From contig CM057452.1 of assembly GCA_016271365.2 (NCBI GenBank), forward strand, positions 1,246,105,001-1,246,169,000: a stretch of DNA of 64,000 bases. Reading direction: 5' to 3'. This DNA is from Neoceratodus forsteri. Lineage: Eukaryota > Chordata > Ceratodontiformes > Ceratodontidae. The number at the start of each line of letters is the position of its first letter. Position 1 is the first letter of the stretch. Under the pieces are notes generated by a model. The model saw nothing but the letters and a program-made list of their open reading frames with translations. It was not told where the DNA came from and did no database searches. Positions 1 to 11,436 of this stretch are shown piece after piece. Both the position numbers and the translations under genes were made by a program.

Positions 1-889
1 TAGGGAGGAGGTTCGGGGATTAGGAAAGCTGGGGAAGGGGGGTGGTATGGTTGGGGAAGGGGGGGGAATCTCCACAGGGTTGCACCAAGCACGGGGGTGG
101 GGGCATAGGGAAAGGAGTGCAGGAGAATACTCAGGGTCACATAGGAACCTGGCAGAGGGGTGCAAAGGACACTACCAAGGAAGCAGGCAGGTAACTGGGG
201 CCCTCACAAAGGGGGACGGAGGGACAACATTCTCAGGAAGTAGGCAGATGGCCAGGGCTGGACAGAAGGAAGCAAGGCGGGGAGGTGGATCAGACCTTAC
301 ACTCAGTAACCACTTCAATCTCTTCTTCTGCTCAAGGATGAGGGGTGATGTAGCCATGACAGGGGTAGTTAGAGATGGAAAGGGAGTGGGAGGCAGGAGG
401 CAGGGGCCAGATAGCAGGAAGAACAGGGGGGACCTGGAATGCAGGAGAATGGGGGGAGCAGTGAATCAGAGCAGGAGGGGCAGGGGGAAGAGGGAGGAAA
501 GCGCAAGGAGAAGGACCAGTTGGGAGGAAAGGTAAAGGAGAAGGACCAGAAGTACAAGGAGGATTCAGTAAAGGGAGCTGAGGGTTTAGGCCAGGGGAGC
601 ACGACTAGAAAGGAGGAACTAAATGGAGACAGGAAGGAAGGGAGGATGAGCCAGGCTAGTTTAGCAGATGGGGAGAAGGACCAGTTGGAGCAGTGAGGGG
701 GAATGGCAAGGAACAGAAGGATACTCAGGAGGAGGAGAGCATAGGATTGGAGGGAGGGGTGGCCATGGTAAATAAGGAGGGGTGGCATGTGGCACCCAGA
801 AAGGGGAGGAACACGAGCGGCTGGGTGGAGGGCCTGTAGAAAGGATGAGGGACATGGAAGGGGGAATGGAGGAAAAGGAGTGGTCAGAG

Positions 890-1380
890 TGCTCCTGCTG
901 GGGGATTCTATGATCAGGGGTATCAAATGGGATAGGGAGGAGAGCCTGGCCAGTTAGAACAAGATGCTTCCTGGACTAACGGTGCACAGGGCTAAGCACG
1001 AGGTATATCAGCTGGCAAAGGATTGTGGGGTTCCCAGACATACTGGTCCACCTGCGTACAAATGACATTGAGAGAAATAGCGAGCTGAGATACAGGCATG
1101 ATTCATGGAGCCTGCCAGGGTCTGTCATGACATAGGATGCACAGTTCCTTCTCAGAAATCCTGCCAGTGCCAAGGGCTAGTGGGGAACACAAAAGGAAAA
1201 GTAGGGAGATAAACCAGTGGCTCAGGGGTGGTGTGAGGCCAGAGGGTATGGGTTGATGGGGGATTGGGGGGAGACCTGGGAGGATAAGGAGCTGTATGCT
1301 AGAGATAGACTACATCTCAATTTGGAGGGGAGGGGAATCCTTATGTTGAAAATAGAGGGGTTCATTGGTGAAAAGTGGGG
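890..1380 (+). pseudogene. CR1 ORF1 esterase (SGNH/GDSL-like) domain remnant
   Basis: Translation across frames gives LLLGDSMIRG near 893, which matches the GDSL nucleophile block of the esterase found in CR1 ORF1 proteins. It then gives HLRTNDIE near 1,050, matching the GxND-type block HVGTND, and DRLHLNLEGRG near 1,310, matching the C-terminal block with the catalytic Asp/His (DGVHLS-like). Several stops and frameshifts lie between the blocks, so no protein is made. Known CR1 ORF1 proteins carry this domain next to nucleic-acid-binding parts. The open but low-complexity stretch 47-535 upstream is probably ORF1 too, but I see no firm motif apart from a TLSNHFNLF-like phrase near 300. Confidence 0.6.
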
Positions 1381-1571
1381 TTTAAACTTGTGAAAGGGGT
1401 GGGATGGGAGAAAAGGCTGTCAAGGGGGTGCCGATAAAGGAAGGACTCTGTCTCCACCCCCCTGGGGACCAGGAGGATTGCAGAAAAGGCCAACTGGCAA
1501 AGTGCAGACCAGGGGAAAACAGAATCCCCATGGGAACACGAGCAGGGGAAATGGAACTATAGGGAAAGGTG

Positions 1572-4345
1572 GAAGGTAGTCCTGCTAAATGCCAGGAGCT
1601 TGGGCAATAAAATGCCTGAGCTCCAGGCGATGCTAACTGAGGGCAGTGGATGTGCAGCGGTCACTGAGACTTGGGCCACTGCAAGACATGACTGGGACCT
1701 GAACCTGGAGGGATACACTATGTTCAGGAAGGACAGGGGAGGGAAGGGGAGGAGGGGTAGCAATGATAGTCAAAAACTGCATTGGCATAGGGGGGTAGAG
1801 GAGGCGGAGGGAACCATGGAGGCGATTTGGGTCACCTTGATAACAAGGGAGGGCAAGAGGGTAAAAATAGGAGTGGTGTACAGACCCCCTGCCCTGGTGG
1901 AGGAGCTGGAGGACAGTCTGGTGGCAGATGTTAGGAGACACTGCAGACTGGTCAGATGAACGGTGGTGGTGTTGGGGGACTTAAACATGCCAGGAACAGA
2001 CTGGGAGACTATGACATCCTCTGTGACCAGGGAACAGAGGTTGTTGGATGTCTTTCAAGACGCGTTCCTAACTCAGCAAGTGAGGGAACCGACCAGGGAG
2101 GCACGGGTACTGGATGTGGTCCTGGAAGACAGTGACCAGATTGGGGGCCTGGAGGTAAGGGACCCATTGGCGGGGAGTGACCATGCCACGGTCTGGTTCT
2201 GCCTGGACCTAGGAGGGGTAGAAGGCTGCACAAAGACGGAAGTAACCGACTTCAGGGGGGCGGATTTTAAGGTAATGGGAAGGATCCTTAAGGAGCATTT
2301 GGATGGGATTGGGTCAGACATGGACGCTGATAGTAGGTGGGAAATCATCAGGAGAGGGGTGCAGGATGCTACCAGCACCTGTGCAAGAGTAAGACGAAAA
2401 TGCGGTAGGGCCCAAAAACCCTGTTGGTGGACCAGGGAGGTCCAGGAGGTGGTGCGGGGAAAGAAAGCAGCCTATAAGAAATTCAAGTGCTCAAGGAGTG
2501 AAAGGGATTGAGGGGAGTACGAGCTGATGGCTAGAAGGGCCACTAGAGTGGTGAGGGCAGCTAAGGCAAGGAAGGAGCAGAACCTGGCCAGGGAAATTAG
2601 GAGAGGGAACAAGGGGTTCTTTCGATACATTGGGGAAAAACGAAGGGTGAAGGGGCAGATTAGCAGGATTAAATCAGGGGAGAGATGGGCACAAGACCCG
2701 GGGGAGCAGGCTGAGGTACTAAATGAGTACTTCACCTCAGTTTTCACCAGGAAAATGGGGGTGCTGCATCATACATGGGAGGAGACAGAGATACTGAGGA
2801 GGGGGGCCCTTACCGATCGGCAGGTCTGGGAGAGGGGAGGCATCACTGGCAGGTGGGGGAGGGCTAAGCAGGAGAAGGGGTACCGAAGTGGAAATCACAG
2901 CAGAGAGGAGGAAGCCTCAGCTCCCTTAAGACGGAGAAAGCACCAGGGCCAGATAAATTACATCCCAGAGTGCTGAAGGAACTTGCATATGTCCTGGCAA
3001 AACCCATGGCAGAGCTTTTCACCATCTCTCTGAGGACAGGGTGGGTGCCCCAAGACTGGAAGGTGGCGCATATAGTGCCTATCCACAAGGGAGGATCAAG
3101 GGAGGTGGCAGGGAACTACAGGCCTGACAGCCTGACCTCGGTGGTGGGCAAGGTGATGGAGGGCATTGTCAAGGAGAGGCTGGGGGGGGACCTGGATAAG
3201 TCAGGGTGCCTGGACAATAGACAGCATGGATTCATCCCGGGGAAAAGGTGTCAGACAAACCTGGTGGAGTTCTATGACTGGGTGACAAGTGCCTTGGACC
3301 TGGGTAGACCAGTGGATGCCCTCTTTCTAGACTTCAGCAAGGCATTTGACTCTGTTCCTCACATGGGCCTGTTGGATAAGCTGGGAGAAATGGGGGTGGG
3401 GAACCAGATGATCAGATGGATAGGCAATTGGCTCCAGGACCGGACCCAGAGGGTCATAGTTGGGGATAGTCTCATCCCCAAGGAGGGTCATTAGTGGGGT
3501 CCCACAGGATCAGTCCTGGGCCCCTTCTGTTCAACACCTCACGACGGACATAAGGACAGGAATCAGGAGTGAGATGAGTCTCTTTGCAGATGACTCGAAA
3601 CTGGGGGTGGTGGTGGATGGGGAGGAGGGGAGGGTGGCCCTACAGGGGGACCTGGAGGCTCTGGAAAGATGGTCTAGAAAGTGGAAGCTGAGGTTCAATG
3701 CAGGGAAATGCAAGGTACTCCACCTGGGGGCCAGAAACCCAGGTCAAGTGTACACCCTGGGGAAATGCTACAAGTCTCGATGGCTGAGAGGGACCTGGGG
3801 GTGGTGGTGGATGTCAAGATGAACAACTCTGAGACTTGTAGGAGGCAGCAGCCAAGGCCAACAGGATGCTGGGATGCATCGCTAGGGGATCACCTCCAGA
3901 AGGAGGGAAGTGATACTCCTCTGTATAACTGCTTGGTGAGGCACGCACCATGAGTACTGTGTGCAGTTTTGGAGGCCACACTTAAAGCGGGCATTAACCT
4001 CCTGGAGAGGGTCCAGAGGAGGGCAACCAAAATGATTTGGGGCTTGGGGACAGGACTATGAGGAGAGGCTCGAAGAGCTAAATATGTACACATTGGAAGA
4101 GAGAAGGGACCATGGGGACATGATAGAGGTCTTTAGGTACATGAGAGGTAAATAGGGGAGGAACATGCCGGGTGCTCAAGGAAGGAGGAAGGGCACTAGA
4201 GGGCATGGCTGGAAGCTGAGGGGAAGATTCAGGGAGAAAGGAGGAGGTGCTACTTCACTGAGAGGGTGGTGGAGCTATGGAATGCACTGCCTAGGGGCTG
4301 GTGGAGGCAGAGACAGTGGAGGGTTCAAGAAGGTGGGGCAGGTAC
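1572..4345 (+). pseudogene. CR1 ORF2 (EN + RT) pseudogene
   Basis: The AP-endonuclease-like domain begins with NARSLGNKMPELQ (about 1,590). It has AVTETW (catalytic Glu, about 1,660), GVVYRPPA (about 1,875), GDLNMPG (about 1,977) and GSDHATVW (about 2,175; catalytic Asp/His). RT follows with NYRPDSLTSVVGK (about 3,115), LFLDFSKAFDSVPH (about 3,325), a degenerate GVPQ box (about 3,497) and SLFADDSKLG (about 3,580; the catalytic FADD is retained). The C-terminus resembles the QRRATKMI...[17 protein letters not shown] block of CR1 (about 4,015-4,110). At least five frame changes split it into pieces of 90-180 codons. In a live CR1 this protein nicks target DNA and primes reverse transcription in the nucleus. 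This copy cannot. Confidence 0.85.
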
Positions 4346-4523
4346 AGGGAAGGGTTCTGGAAGCAAAATCCAATGCAGCAAGAATATCCAGAACTGGGAA
4401 GGGAGAAGCCAGAGAAGGCGAGGGGGACGGCAAGGTCAGCACCCAGGTTGGGGACTGACCAAACGAGCAGACACGAAAGACCGTTAGGCCTATTCTGCTG
4501 GCATTTTAGTATGTTAGTATGCC

Positions 4524-5779
4524 TGGGATTTAGTACCAGATGCCACATCCCTCACCAGTAAGCAGACATCATCTGCATGTGCATTTGATTTATATGTCAG
4601 ATCATCAATCATTGTATCCTCCCCCAGTATCCAAGGATCTTGCTGCACAAGACTCAGAACAGGACCCAGCATAAACAAATATAATACCGGGCCCATGGGA
4701 CACCCTTGAGAAACACTTGACTTCAATATTACTTCGTGTCCTTTAAGACCATTACCAACAATAAAGATGGTACAATAAGAATACAGCAGTTTCAGTCAAG
4801 AAATGAAAAGAGGGGCCACACCATATCTTAGCAATACAGCAAAGAGATAATCATGACTACAGTAGCTCTGTCAAAGACCTTCTCCAAGCCCAAAGCCAGG
4901 AGAAGACCCCTCACACCACCAAGTCTGCCCTTCTCTTCTACTATTGCTCAAGCAGTAAGATGAAATGTTCATGAATTTTTCTACCTGTAACAGCACATGT
5001 ATGTGTAGGAAGGATCAGAGTGGATGCTGCTACTGAGAGCATTTTCCCCAAAATTTGTAACAACATTTTGAAATTCATATTCAGTAATCTCAGAGACCTC
5101 CAGTTTCTGAGGTCATTCCTATTTTTTATGCAAAAATTGCATAATACCCTGTAGAAAAGTGGACCCAGCAATGCATTTTTCTGATAAGACACAGCCATAT
5201 ACAATGGTTTGTATATCCACTATACCCAGCATCTCTTGCCGGAACACTATACTATTCCCTTGTAATACCATCACTCTCCAGGGCAGTATGTGAATTTAAA
5301 GATTTAATAGCTTCTTCAACCTTCAGCTCCTTATTTTTTGCTACTAATCTTGTTTTTATAGCTTCCAACAAATCAGGGATCTGTAAAGGGGCTAAAAAGG
5401 TTTCCAGATTCCCAGATGTAGCAACCTTTTTCCCAAAAGTATCATTAACATACTTTTCAACCGTTGAGAGTATTAAACTAGGGGTATCATAATATATCCC
5501 TGAGGAGTCTCTCAGTTTATCAATTACTCTTTTTGATATCCTGTTCTGACAGTCATCAAAAGGACTTACTAGAACCATACATTCCTGCATCCCAAATTTC
5601 TGTTCCTGTATAAATTAAGTAATTCGGTTATACTGAAACTGAGACATATCTTTTTTAACCTGAGCAACTTGAACTGAGCAGTCATGTTTAGTACCCACTG
5701 TCAATGACATTAAATTCTGTAACTGCCTCCTTAATGTGAGATATTGACCATAGTCTTCCTTTTCTTCTTCAAGGCCAAA
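4524..5779 (-). mobile_element. Tx1/L1-like outer LINE, upstream copy (RT core and EN-RT linker)
   Basis: Minus-strand LINE fragment collinear with 13,672-14,926. It encodes an RT block with VSQGCPMGPVLYLFML and AHADDVCLLVRD (about 4,540-4,720; catalytic ADD) and an L1-type linker with LRDSSGIYYDTPS and ELKVEEAIKSLNS (about 5,270-5,530). Its 3' part is cut off by the plus-strand CR1 at 4,523. At 5,780 it meets the SINE whose TSD is CAGTGTCAGT. The frame is broken at about 5,600 and elsewhere. It is the same element as the outer LINE at 11,678-23,385, present through a duplication of about 9.15 kb. Confidence 0.75.
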
Positions 5780-5789
5780 CAGTGTCAGT

Positions 5790-6015
5790 GGCTCAGCAGG
5801 TTGCACCCTCACCTCTGAGGCTGGAAGATTAGAAGGCTGTGGGTTCTATCCCCACAACAGGCATTTGGGTTAAAATTTTAATACTGACACTGTAGTGCAG
5901 CATGATGGGGGGTGCTGTCTTTCAGATGAGATGTTAAACTGAGGTCCCATCTCCCTCTTCTTGTGGTAGGTCATGTGGATGTTAAAGATCCCATGGCACT
6001 TCTTGAAAAGAGTAG
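5790..6015 (+). mobile_element. tRNA-headed SINE (V-SINE-like core), 5' part, upstream copy
   Basis: The head carries A-box-like GGCTCAGCAGGTTG (about 5,790) and B-box-like GGTTCTATCCC (about 5,842). The core runs through CTTTCAGATGAGATGTTAAA (about 5,921) and GATCCCATGGCACTTCTTG (about 5,987). This core resembles the conserved core of vertebrate V-SINEs as I remember it; the family name is not certain. The left flank CAGTGTCAGT (5,780-5,789) is the TSD seen at both ends of the downstream copy. The SINE breaks at AGAGTAG (6,009-6,015), where the 3' end of a minus-strand LINE begins. Confidence 0.7.
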
Positions 6016-7602
6016 GTTTTTTTTTATTTTTTTTTTTATTTGGGACATATAAGTGATACAAGTATTACAGAAAATCAATACATACAATAAAGAATTCACA
6101 TAGTCACTTTGCACAACTTGTTAACAAATTCGCTTCTCTCCCAGTAATTATTTCTATTTAACTATGAAAGAGAAACCTTTCCACCACATTTCCACTCGGT
6201 CTCTTGGGGGTGCTTGTAGGTGCTTAATGTAAACATTCTTTAACAGAATTTCACATTCTTGAGCAATGATCATATATGTTGTTCTTTGTTGATGTAAGAC
6301 AAACTGACATCTCACCTGCCACAAATAACATTTAATGCAAGCAAAACATGCAGTCAATGTCTATTATAGTTTCTTAAAGACTCAGGAAAATCTCCTAGAG
6401 CTATCATGCCATAGATGTATCGACTTAGCCAGGGGAATTTCCATCTGAGCACCAAAAAAGACCACATCTGTTTATCAAAAACACATTCCAGTAAAAAGTG
6501 CATCATAGTTTCTTCCGTTTGTCCACATTCTATATAGGAACAATACCTTTCATTAATAGATTTATGTTTGTTGTTCCCTTTTACTAGAAATGGGTGTCTT
6601 CTATAAGTACATAACCAAAAGGATGTCCCATACTCTCCTTGAAACTCTTGCATTCTGAAGCTGGTGTATGGCTGTTTGGATTTAATGTGGAGGACAGTCC
6701 TTAAAAATTGGTTCTTGTGGTCCAGTTTCTTTGAGAATTTTTATGTAAAATTGTCTTCTAGTTGTAGACATAATAACTGATTTTGATAAATTCCATTTGC
6801 AAATTTTTTGAATTGTGGACTTCATAAATTCTGGGGAGGCTAGATTTTTAGTATATTTCACTGCATGGTCCATCCATTTTGTCAACCAAATAAGATTCAC
6901 AGTTTGTATCCAGGTTTTCATTAAACTACATTCTGGCTGTAAAACTAGATTAATGTAGTTTGATATAAATAATACATGAAAAAAGACAATGGGATTTATC
7001 ATACCCAAACCTTCTTTTAGTTTCTCTAAATATGTAAACTCCCATTTAATTGGATTCGGTCTACTAATGGGAATATCATGCTAACATACTGTATAGGAGA
7101 CAAGGGTTGAGAATCTGTTTAATAAAGTGAATTCTTTTGAACTTAGACAGTTTACAGTTTTTCACATTTCAACTTTTCTTTCAGAACTTAGACAGTTTAC
7201 AGTTTTTCCCACATGTCAGCTTTATTTCTCTTAAGGCTGAATCACAATGATATATTTCTGGGTTTTCAACCTCAAAGATAATTCCTAGAACTGTCATATG
7301 GTTCATAGAAGCCTGAATACCTGCAATACTATTTGGTAATGGACTTTGCATCTTCCCAGTAGGCAGGATTTTACTTTTATCAAGGTTCAACAAGGCACCA
7401 GAGATTATAGTAAATTTGTCTATTTTCTGTAAAGTTGTAGTAATACTCTCCTTTGCAGATGCTAAAACACACAGGTCATCTGCATCAGCTACCATTTTAC
7501 AAGGGTCCTCTAGGGAATTACCTGTTATACCAGGAATAAGACTATTTACAGTAGGTAGATGTTCCTAATCAGATGGTCAATAGCAAAAGTATATAATATT
7601 GA

Positions 7603-7766
7603 GAATAATATATGGGGGTCGTGTGTTTAATGAGATTTTACACACACCTGAGTCATGGGATGCTACATAAACCCCGAGGGCGAAGCCCGAGGGGTTTATA
7701 AAAAGCATCCCACAGCAAGGGTGTGTGTAAAATCGAGTTTTAAACACACCACCCCATATTTTATTT
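7603..7766. mobile_element. Palindromic MITE-like element
   Basis: A fold-back of about 164 bp. The left arm runs AATAATATATGGGG, then GTGTGTTTAA, TTTTACACACACC and GGGATGCT. The right arm mirrors it with AGCATCCCA, GGTGTGTGTAAAA, TTTAAACACACC and CCCCATATTTTATT. The centre is AAACCCCGAGGG-CGAA-GCCCGAGGGGTTT, an imperfect hairpin. It lies inside an insertion that is missing from the collinear LINE copy at about 16,670, so it arrived after the 9-kb duplication. No coding capacity. Confidence 0.7.
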
Positions 7767-8353
7767 TTTAATAATTGCAGGAGTGCACTTTTTCATGTCA
7801 GCAATTATAAAAAATAAAATAAGCTAACAGATTAGTGTTCAGGAAGCTGCGGACCAGTCTAGATTTTGCGCGGTCTGCGGTCTTCCTAGTTATACTGCTG
7901 CACTTGTTGGAGGAAAAGGAAGTGGATATTTTATTTAAAAATGTGTAGAAACTTTGATTTTTATTTGAATATAAACTTACCGCCTAGCAGCGGTTGCAGT
8001 GTCCTTCCGGGTTTCGAGAGGCAGGGCCAGTTTGTGGCATGGACTCGGCTGCAATGTTGGGCTGATGGGAAAACACGGCACAGGTTTTTCTTTTATTTTG
8101 CTTCTGTTTTCAAGTGGTTTAGTTCAGAAAAAGAGTTTTTTTTTTATAAAAAAGTACATTACCGCCAAATATGAGGGACCATGAAGTGTGCTGTGCCATG
8201 GGATTGCTTCACGGAACGTGAAAGTCAGAGAACAGCAACAGAGGGATGGCTGTTCCAAGGGAAACCTGGCACTTGTTTGCCATTATAACCAGCTGAGCTG
8301 GCTATAATGGCAAATTATAACCGGGTTTCCCTATGGGAAAAAGCGCTACCCGG
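7767..8353. mobile_element. Non-coding insertion rich in inverted repeats
   Basis: Rest of the insertion absent from the downstream copy. The left end has ATAATTGC...GCAATTAT (about 7,770-7,810). The right end has a 35-bp near-palindrome at 8,278-8,312 (TGCCATTATAACCAGC and its mirror), then ATTATAACCGGGT...ACCCGGTAATTAT around TTCCCTATGGGAA (about 8,314-8,360). The middle (7,940-8,180) is open for about 77 codons but has no recognised motif. I cannot tell whether this and the 7,603-7,766 palindrome are one element or two. The TSD is ambiguous (possibly ATAA). Confidence 0.5.
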
Positions 8354-8725
8354 TAATTATAAGCGGATTAAGGGGCATCCCTGTCTAACAACTGAACATA
8401 CCGTTTATTTAAGGAAAGCCAGTAATGTCATAGAACATATTAACCACCTTGTATAAGGCCTTAATCCATTGGATATGCTCTGGATGTACACTACATGCCT
8501 GCAAGACTTGAAACAGATAGAAATGGTTAACTTTAACAAAAGCTTTATTTTGATCTATGGATGCTATATATCCTGTTACATTCTGTTTCTTACAATATTC
8601 TATAATATCCCTGATTGAAAAATGACTGTGCTGTATTTTCCTATTTGGTAATGTACATATTTGGGATATATGGATTTTAGTTTCTGCATATTTCTGTAAC
8701 CTAACTTGTAATAATAGAGATAAGG

Positions 8726-9205
8726 GGGCCCGATTCCAAGAAGATCATGAGCATAATGCAAGATACACCGAACCCCTCGGTGTATCTCGCTATTTACACC
8801 AGGGGATACACCAGCCCCTATTCCAGGTTACTAGATGTGCCATGGCAGCTATGGGCTATGACATTCATGGGTTACACCACCCACTATGTCGCAGTCCTCA
8901 AAGCCTGGTGCAAATGCAGATCATGACACTAACGTAGCTCAATTCTAGGAGGGCGGCTGTCGTAACCCGCAGTTGCAATTCCAAGACACGCAGTGGCTTA
9001 ACGGAATTGTGACAGCTCAGAGCTGTCCTAAGTGGCATCCAATGTCTGGCACCATTGGATGCCATCATGCAACACAACGGCAATGGTGCCATGATGTTCC
9101 CCTAGCCCCTCAAACACACCCCTGCCCCCCACCCCGATCATCTTGGACCCCAGGGGGCCATTTCTGTTGCACTCCCCTGAATGCCTGTGAATGGGTGAAT
9201 GCTGC
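8726..9205. mobile_element. GGGYCYGATTC-end DNA element, truncated upstream copy
   Basis: Starts with GGGCCCGATTCC inside the LINE RT region, at the same place as the element 17,034-17,775. An 11-bp perfect inverted repeat AGATACACCGA/TCGGTGTATCT (about 8,761-8,787) lies near the end. It runs collinear with the downstream copy to about 9,205, where CR1 sequence replaces it through a short shared TTGCCCAC. The right terminus is therefore missing. Non-coding; short open frames on both strands carry no motif. Confidence 0.6.
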
Positions 9206-9770
9206 TTGCCCACCTTAAGGTCATATTGATGTGACTTCCCCCAGGTCCCTTTCCATTTCTGTTGTTATTATTATCTCACCCCTTGTTGTGTACTCGTTCC
9301 CTGGATTTTTGGTTCCCAGGTGCATTACTTTGCACTTCTTTGTACTGAATCTAAGCTGCCATATATTTCACCATTCCTTTAACCTTGCCATGTCCCTTTG
9401 CATCCTCTCCACTCCACCTTCTGTATCATCCCTGTTGCAGATCTTTGTGTCATCTGCAAAGAGACATACTTTTCCTTACAGTCCCTCTGCAATGTCACTT
9501 ATAAAGACATTAAAGAGGACCGCTTCCAGTACTGAACTGTGAGGAATCCGACTAGTAACCCCCCTTTCTTCAGAGTAAACTCCATTTACTATTACCCTCT
9601 GTATCCTGATGTCCAGCCAATTTTTAACCCAGGCAACTACCCTGGGACCCACTCCAAAGCTGGCTAACTTGTATATTAATCTTTTGTGTAGGACTGTGTC
9701 AAATGCCTTGCTAAAGTCTAGGCAGGCCATGTCCACTGCCCCTCCCTGGTCTACCACATTGGTCACATGG
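9206..9770 (-). mobile_element. CR1 LINE RT fragment
   Basis: The minus strand encodes CR1 RT pieces: MACLDFSKAFDTVLHKRLIYKL (9,650-9,730), then WVKNWLDIRIQRVIVNG and FNVFISDIAEGL, then FADDTKI-like sequence near 9,440. It continues to the KRDLGV-type region near 9,235. Both ends are abrupt (about 9,206 and 9,770), with neither the octamer tail nor ORF1, so this is an internal fragment. It marks the point where the upstream 9-kb copy stops matching. Confidence 0.8.
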
Positions 9771-11182
9771 GGGAAAGTTTTGTTTTTAACAAGGAAAATA
9801 AATGTTTATTTCTGGATACTGAGAGTGGGCTCCCAAGTGTCTGGGGGTGGAGTTTAGATAATACCAATATGGGGGATTGGGCACCCAAATGTCAGCATGG
9901 GGAAAGGAGGGAGCGGGGCGGACAGCATGCAGTGGGATGGAGTGGGAAGGTTTCATTGCATGATGCCGAGAACAGAGGGAGCAGGATGGACAGCATTATT
10001 TAAATGAAAGGAATGAAGTGCTCTCATTGGAGCACTTCATTCCTTTCAAGTGCAGACACTTCCATACTGAGAAATTCCAACCAGCATCACTCTCTGCTTA
10101 TGGGGTCATTGGTCTGTCAGGGTCAAGCCCACTGTAGAGTACTCTGCATTGGGCTTGTCCCTTACACATCTCTCAAATGTCATTCGACCACAAGATGTTT
10201 CTTGTGCAAGCACAATGAAACATAACAAGGATGTAACTTTTTTTCCGCAAAACACCAACCCACACAAGTCACATCTTAACCACCTACAACAGTTGGTAAA
10301 AAAACTAAACTAAACAAAGAAACACTAGGAACAATAAGTCCGACTACTGAAATACTCATGAGCCCCCTTCTTCACATCCACTGGCATGGCTCCCAGTGCT
10401 GGCCCCTGCAATGATAATGCAGCCATTGGGGCATCAATGCCAGCAGACTGTGCCCTTATGGTGGCACTATTGCCATGTATTTCTGCCAGGATAGCCCGCA
10501 ATAGGAGGATCTGGTGGCATATCACCTGCTTCTGCATCTTCTGTGGCAAGATCCACTTGCCTCCGCTGAGGTTCCTGGGATTCACCTATTAAAGAAAAGT
10601 GCATATGATAGCATGCAGCATACATGTACCCATACCACACTACATAGTTAACACATTAAAGAGCAGCTGGCACCTTTGGGAAATCTTTAAAAAACATAAT
10701 ATATAGACACAGTTCACCTGTTATTTCATGTATCTTCCATAGATTTCTATATATTTCTTCTCTCCACTATTTATTACAAAAGAAGTTGCCACAGAAACAA
10801 TATCTGGATCCCTTAGAGTTCATATGCCTCTACAGCTTATTCCGTACTTGAAATTATGATGCTCTGTTATGACATTCCAGTCTGTTGCCACGGGAATAAC
10901 TGTGATGTCACAAGCAGAGTATTAAGACATCAGGTTGGGAAGAAGCACTAGGAGCTGCTGCACCCCCAAGGAATAAAAACCCTGTTTTCATGCATATGAC
11001 TTCAATAATAAATAATGGGGATAAGAAATACAAAGCTAATGAGAAATATAAAACTGTATTGTGTCCAAGTATTGTGTTTTTCAAAGTTCTTTGGGCATCG
11101 GTGGCTCTTTAAGGAAAGGAGAATTGGGCCAGAGCCAACTTCAGTTTAGCTTTCACTTAGGTCCTGAAAGCTTTGACTGTTT
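9771..11182. other. No recognisable gene; contains a perfect hairpin
   Basis: About 1.4 kb with no domain I recognise. A perfect 19-bp inverted repeat with a 6-nt loop lies at 10,005-10,048. Open frames at 10,325-10,585 (minus) and 10,386-10,592 (plus) overlap each other and show no motif. The minus frame has an Ala/Leu-rich stretch that could be the tail of a transposon protein, but this is not supported further. The rest is AT-rich. Confidence 0.5.
10005..10048. repeat. Perfect 19-bp inverted repeat, 6-nt loop
   Basis: The arms 10,005-10,023 (TGAAAGGAATGAAGTGCTC) and 10,030-10,048 are exact reverse complements around TCATTG. I see no matching wider fold on either side, so it does not look like the centre of a long palindrome. 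It could be the remnant of a fold-back element. Confidence 0.85.
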
Positions 11183-11436
11183 AGATACATAGAAACATAG
11201 AATTTGTCTGCAGATAAGGTCTGCTTGGCACACTTAATTGGCCTCTCTTTTCACTGCCTATTCTGCCACTGTGGACTCCACCGGGTCTATGCCTCCCTCA
11301 CCTGCTTTGATACCAGTTTTCCTTTATACCTATCCTATGCATGTTTGAAGCCCAACACTATTTTCACCCCCACCACCCCTGCAGGAAGATTTTTCTGGGA
11401 TCCTCAACTCTCTCACTGAAGATGTACTTCCTCACA
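11183..11436 (-). mobile_element. CR1 3'-end fragment
   Basis: On the plus strand it opens with AGATACATAGAAACATAGAA, the complement of the CR1 TTCTATGT tail. It then has the CAGATAAGG...GGC/CTGCC 3'-UTR signature seen in the other CR1 copies here. It ends where the SINE head begins at about 11,437. Only 3' UTR and perhaps the last codons of ORF2 remain. Confidence 0.75.

Larger units (their letters stand above)
1..4523 (+). mobile_element. CR1-clade LINE, 5' end outside window, decayed
   Basis: Plus-strand non-LTR retrotransposon. In order it shows a G-rich ORF1 region (1-890), an SGNH-esterase-like ORF1 part (890-1,380), EN (about 1,575-2,490), RT (about 2,960-3,800), a C-terminal domain (to about 4,345) and a 3' end with two TTAGTATG units (about 4,507-4,522). 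Short 3' microsatellites of 8-mers are typical of CR1. The right flank from 4,521 continues as a minus-strand Tx1-like LINE that lacks this insertion in its second copy at 13,672, so the element inserted into one copy of the duplication only. The frames are broken by many stops and frameshifts, so it is inactive. The 5' end is not visible. Confidence 0.85.
6016..8725 (-). mobile_element. Tx1/L1-like inner LINE, upstream copy (3' half)
   Basis: Collinear with 15,149-17,033. The T-rich start (6,016-6,040) is the poly(A) tail read on the plus strand. The C-terminus (about 6,154-6,653) has the zinc-knuckle-like series CSYIECGQ...MMHFLLEC. The RT core (about 7,181-7,495) keeps VADADDLCVLASAKES, so the usual (Y/F)ADD box reads DADD here. 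A 750-bp insertion (about 7,598-8,353) is absent from the downstream copy. The RT palm (about 8,390-8,700) holds DQNKAFVKVNH-like sequence. It ends at a GGGCCCGATTC element at about 8,726. Many stops are present. Confidence 0.75.

Noticed and set aside
47..926. Long open frames on both strands in G/A-rich DNA
   Set aside because: Low-complexity composition gives overlapping frames. The plus strand fits CR1 ORF1/5' region; I saw no independent gene.
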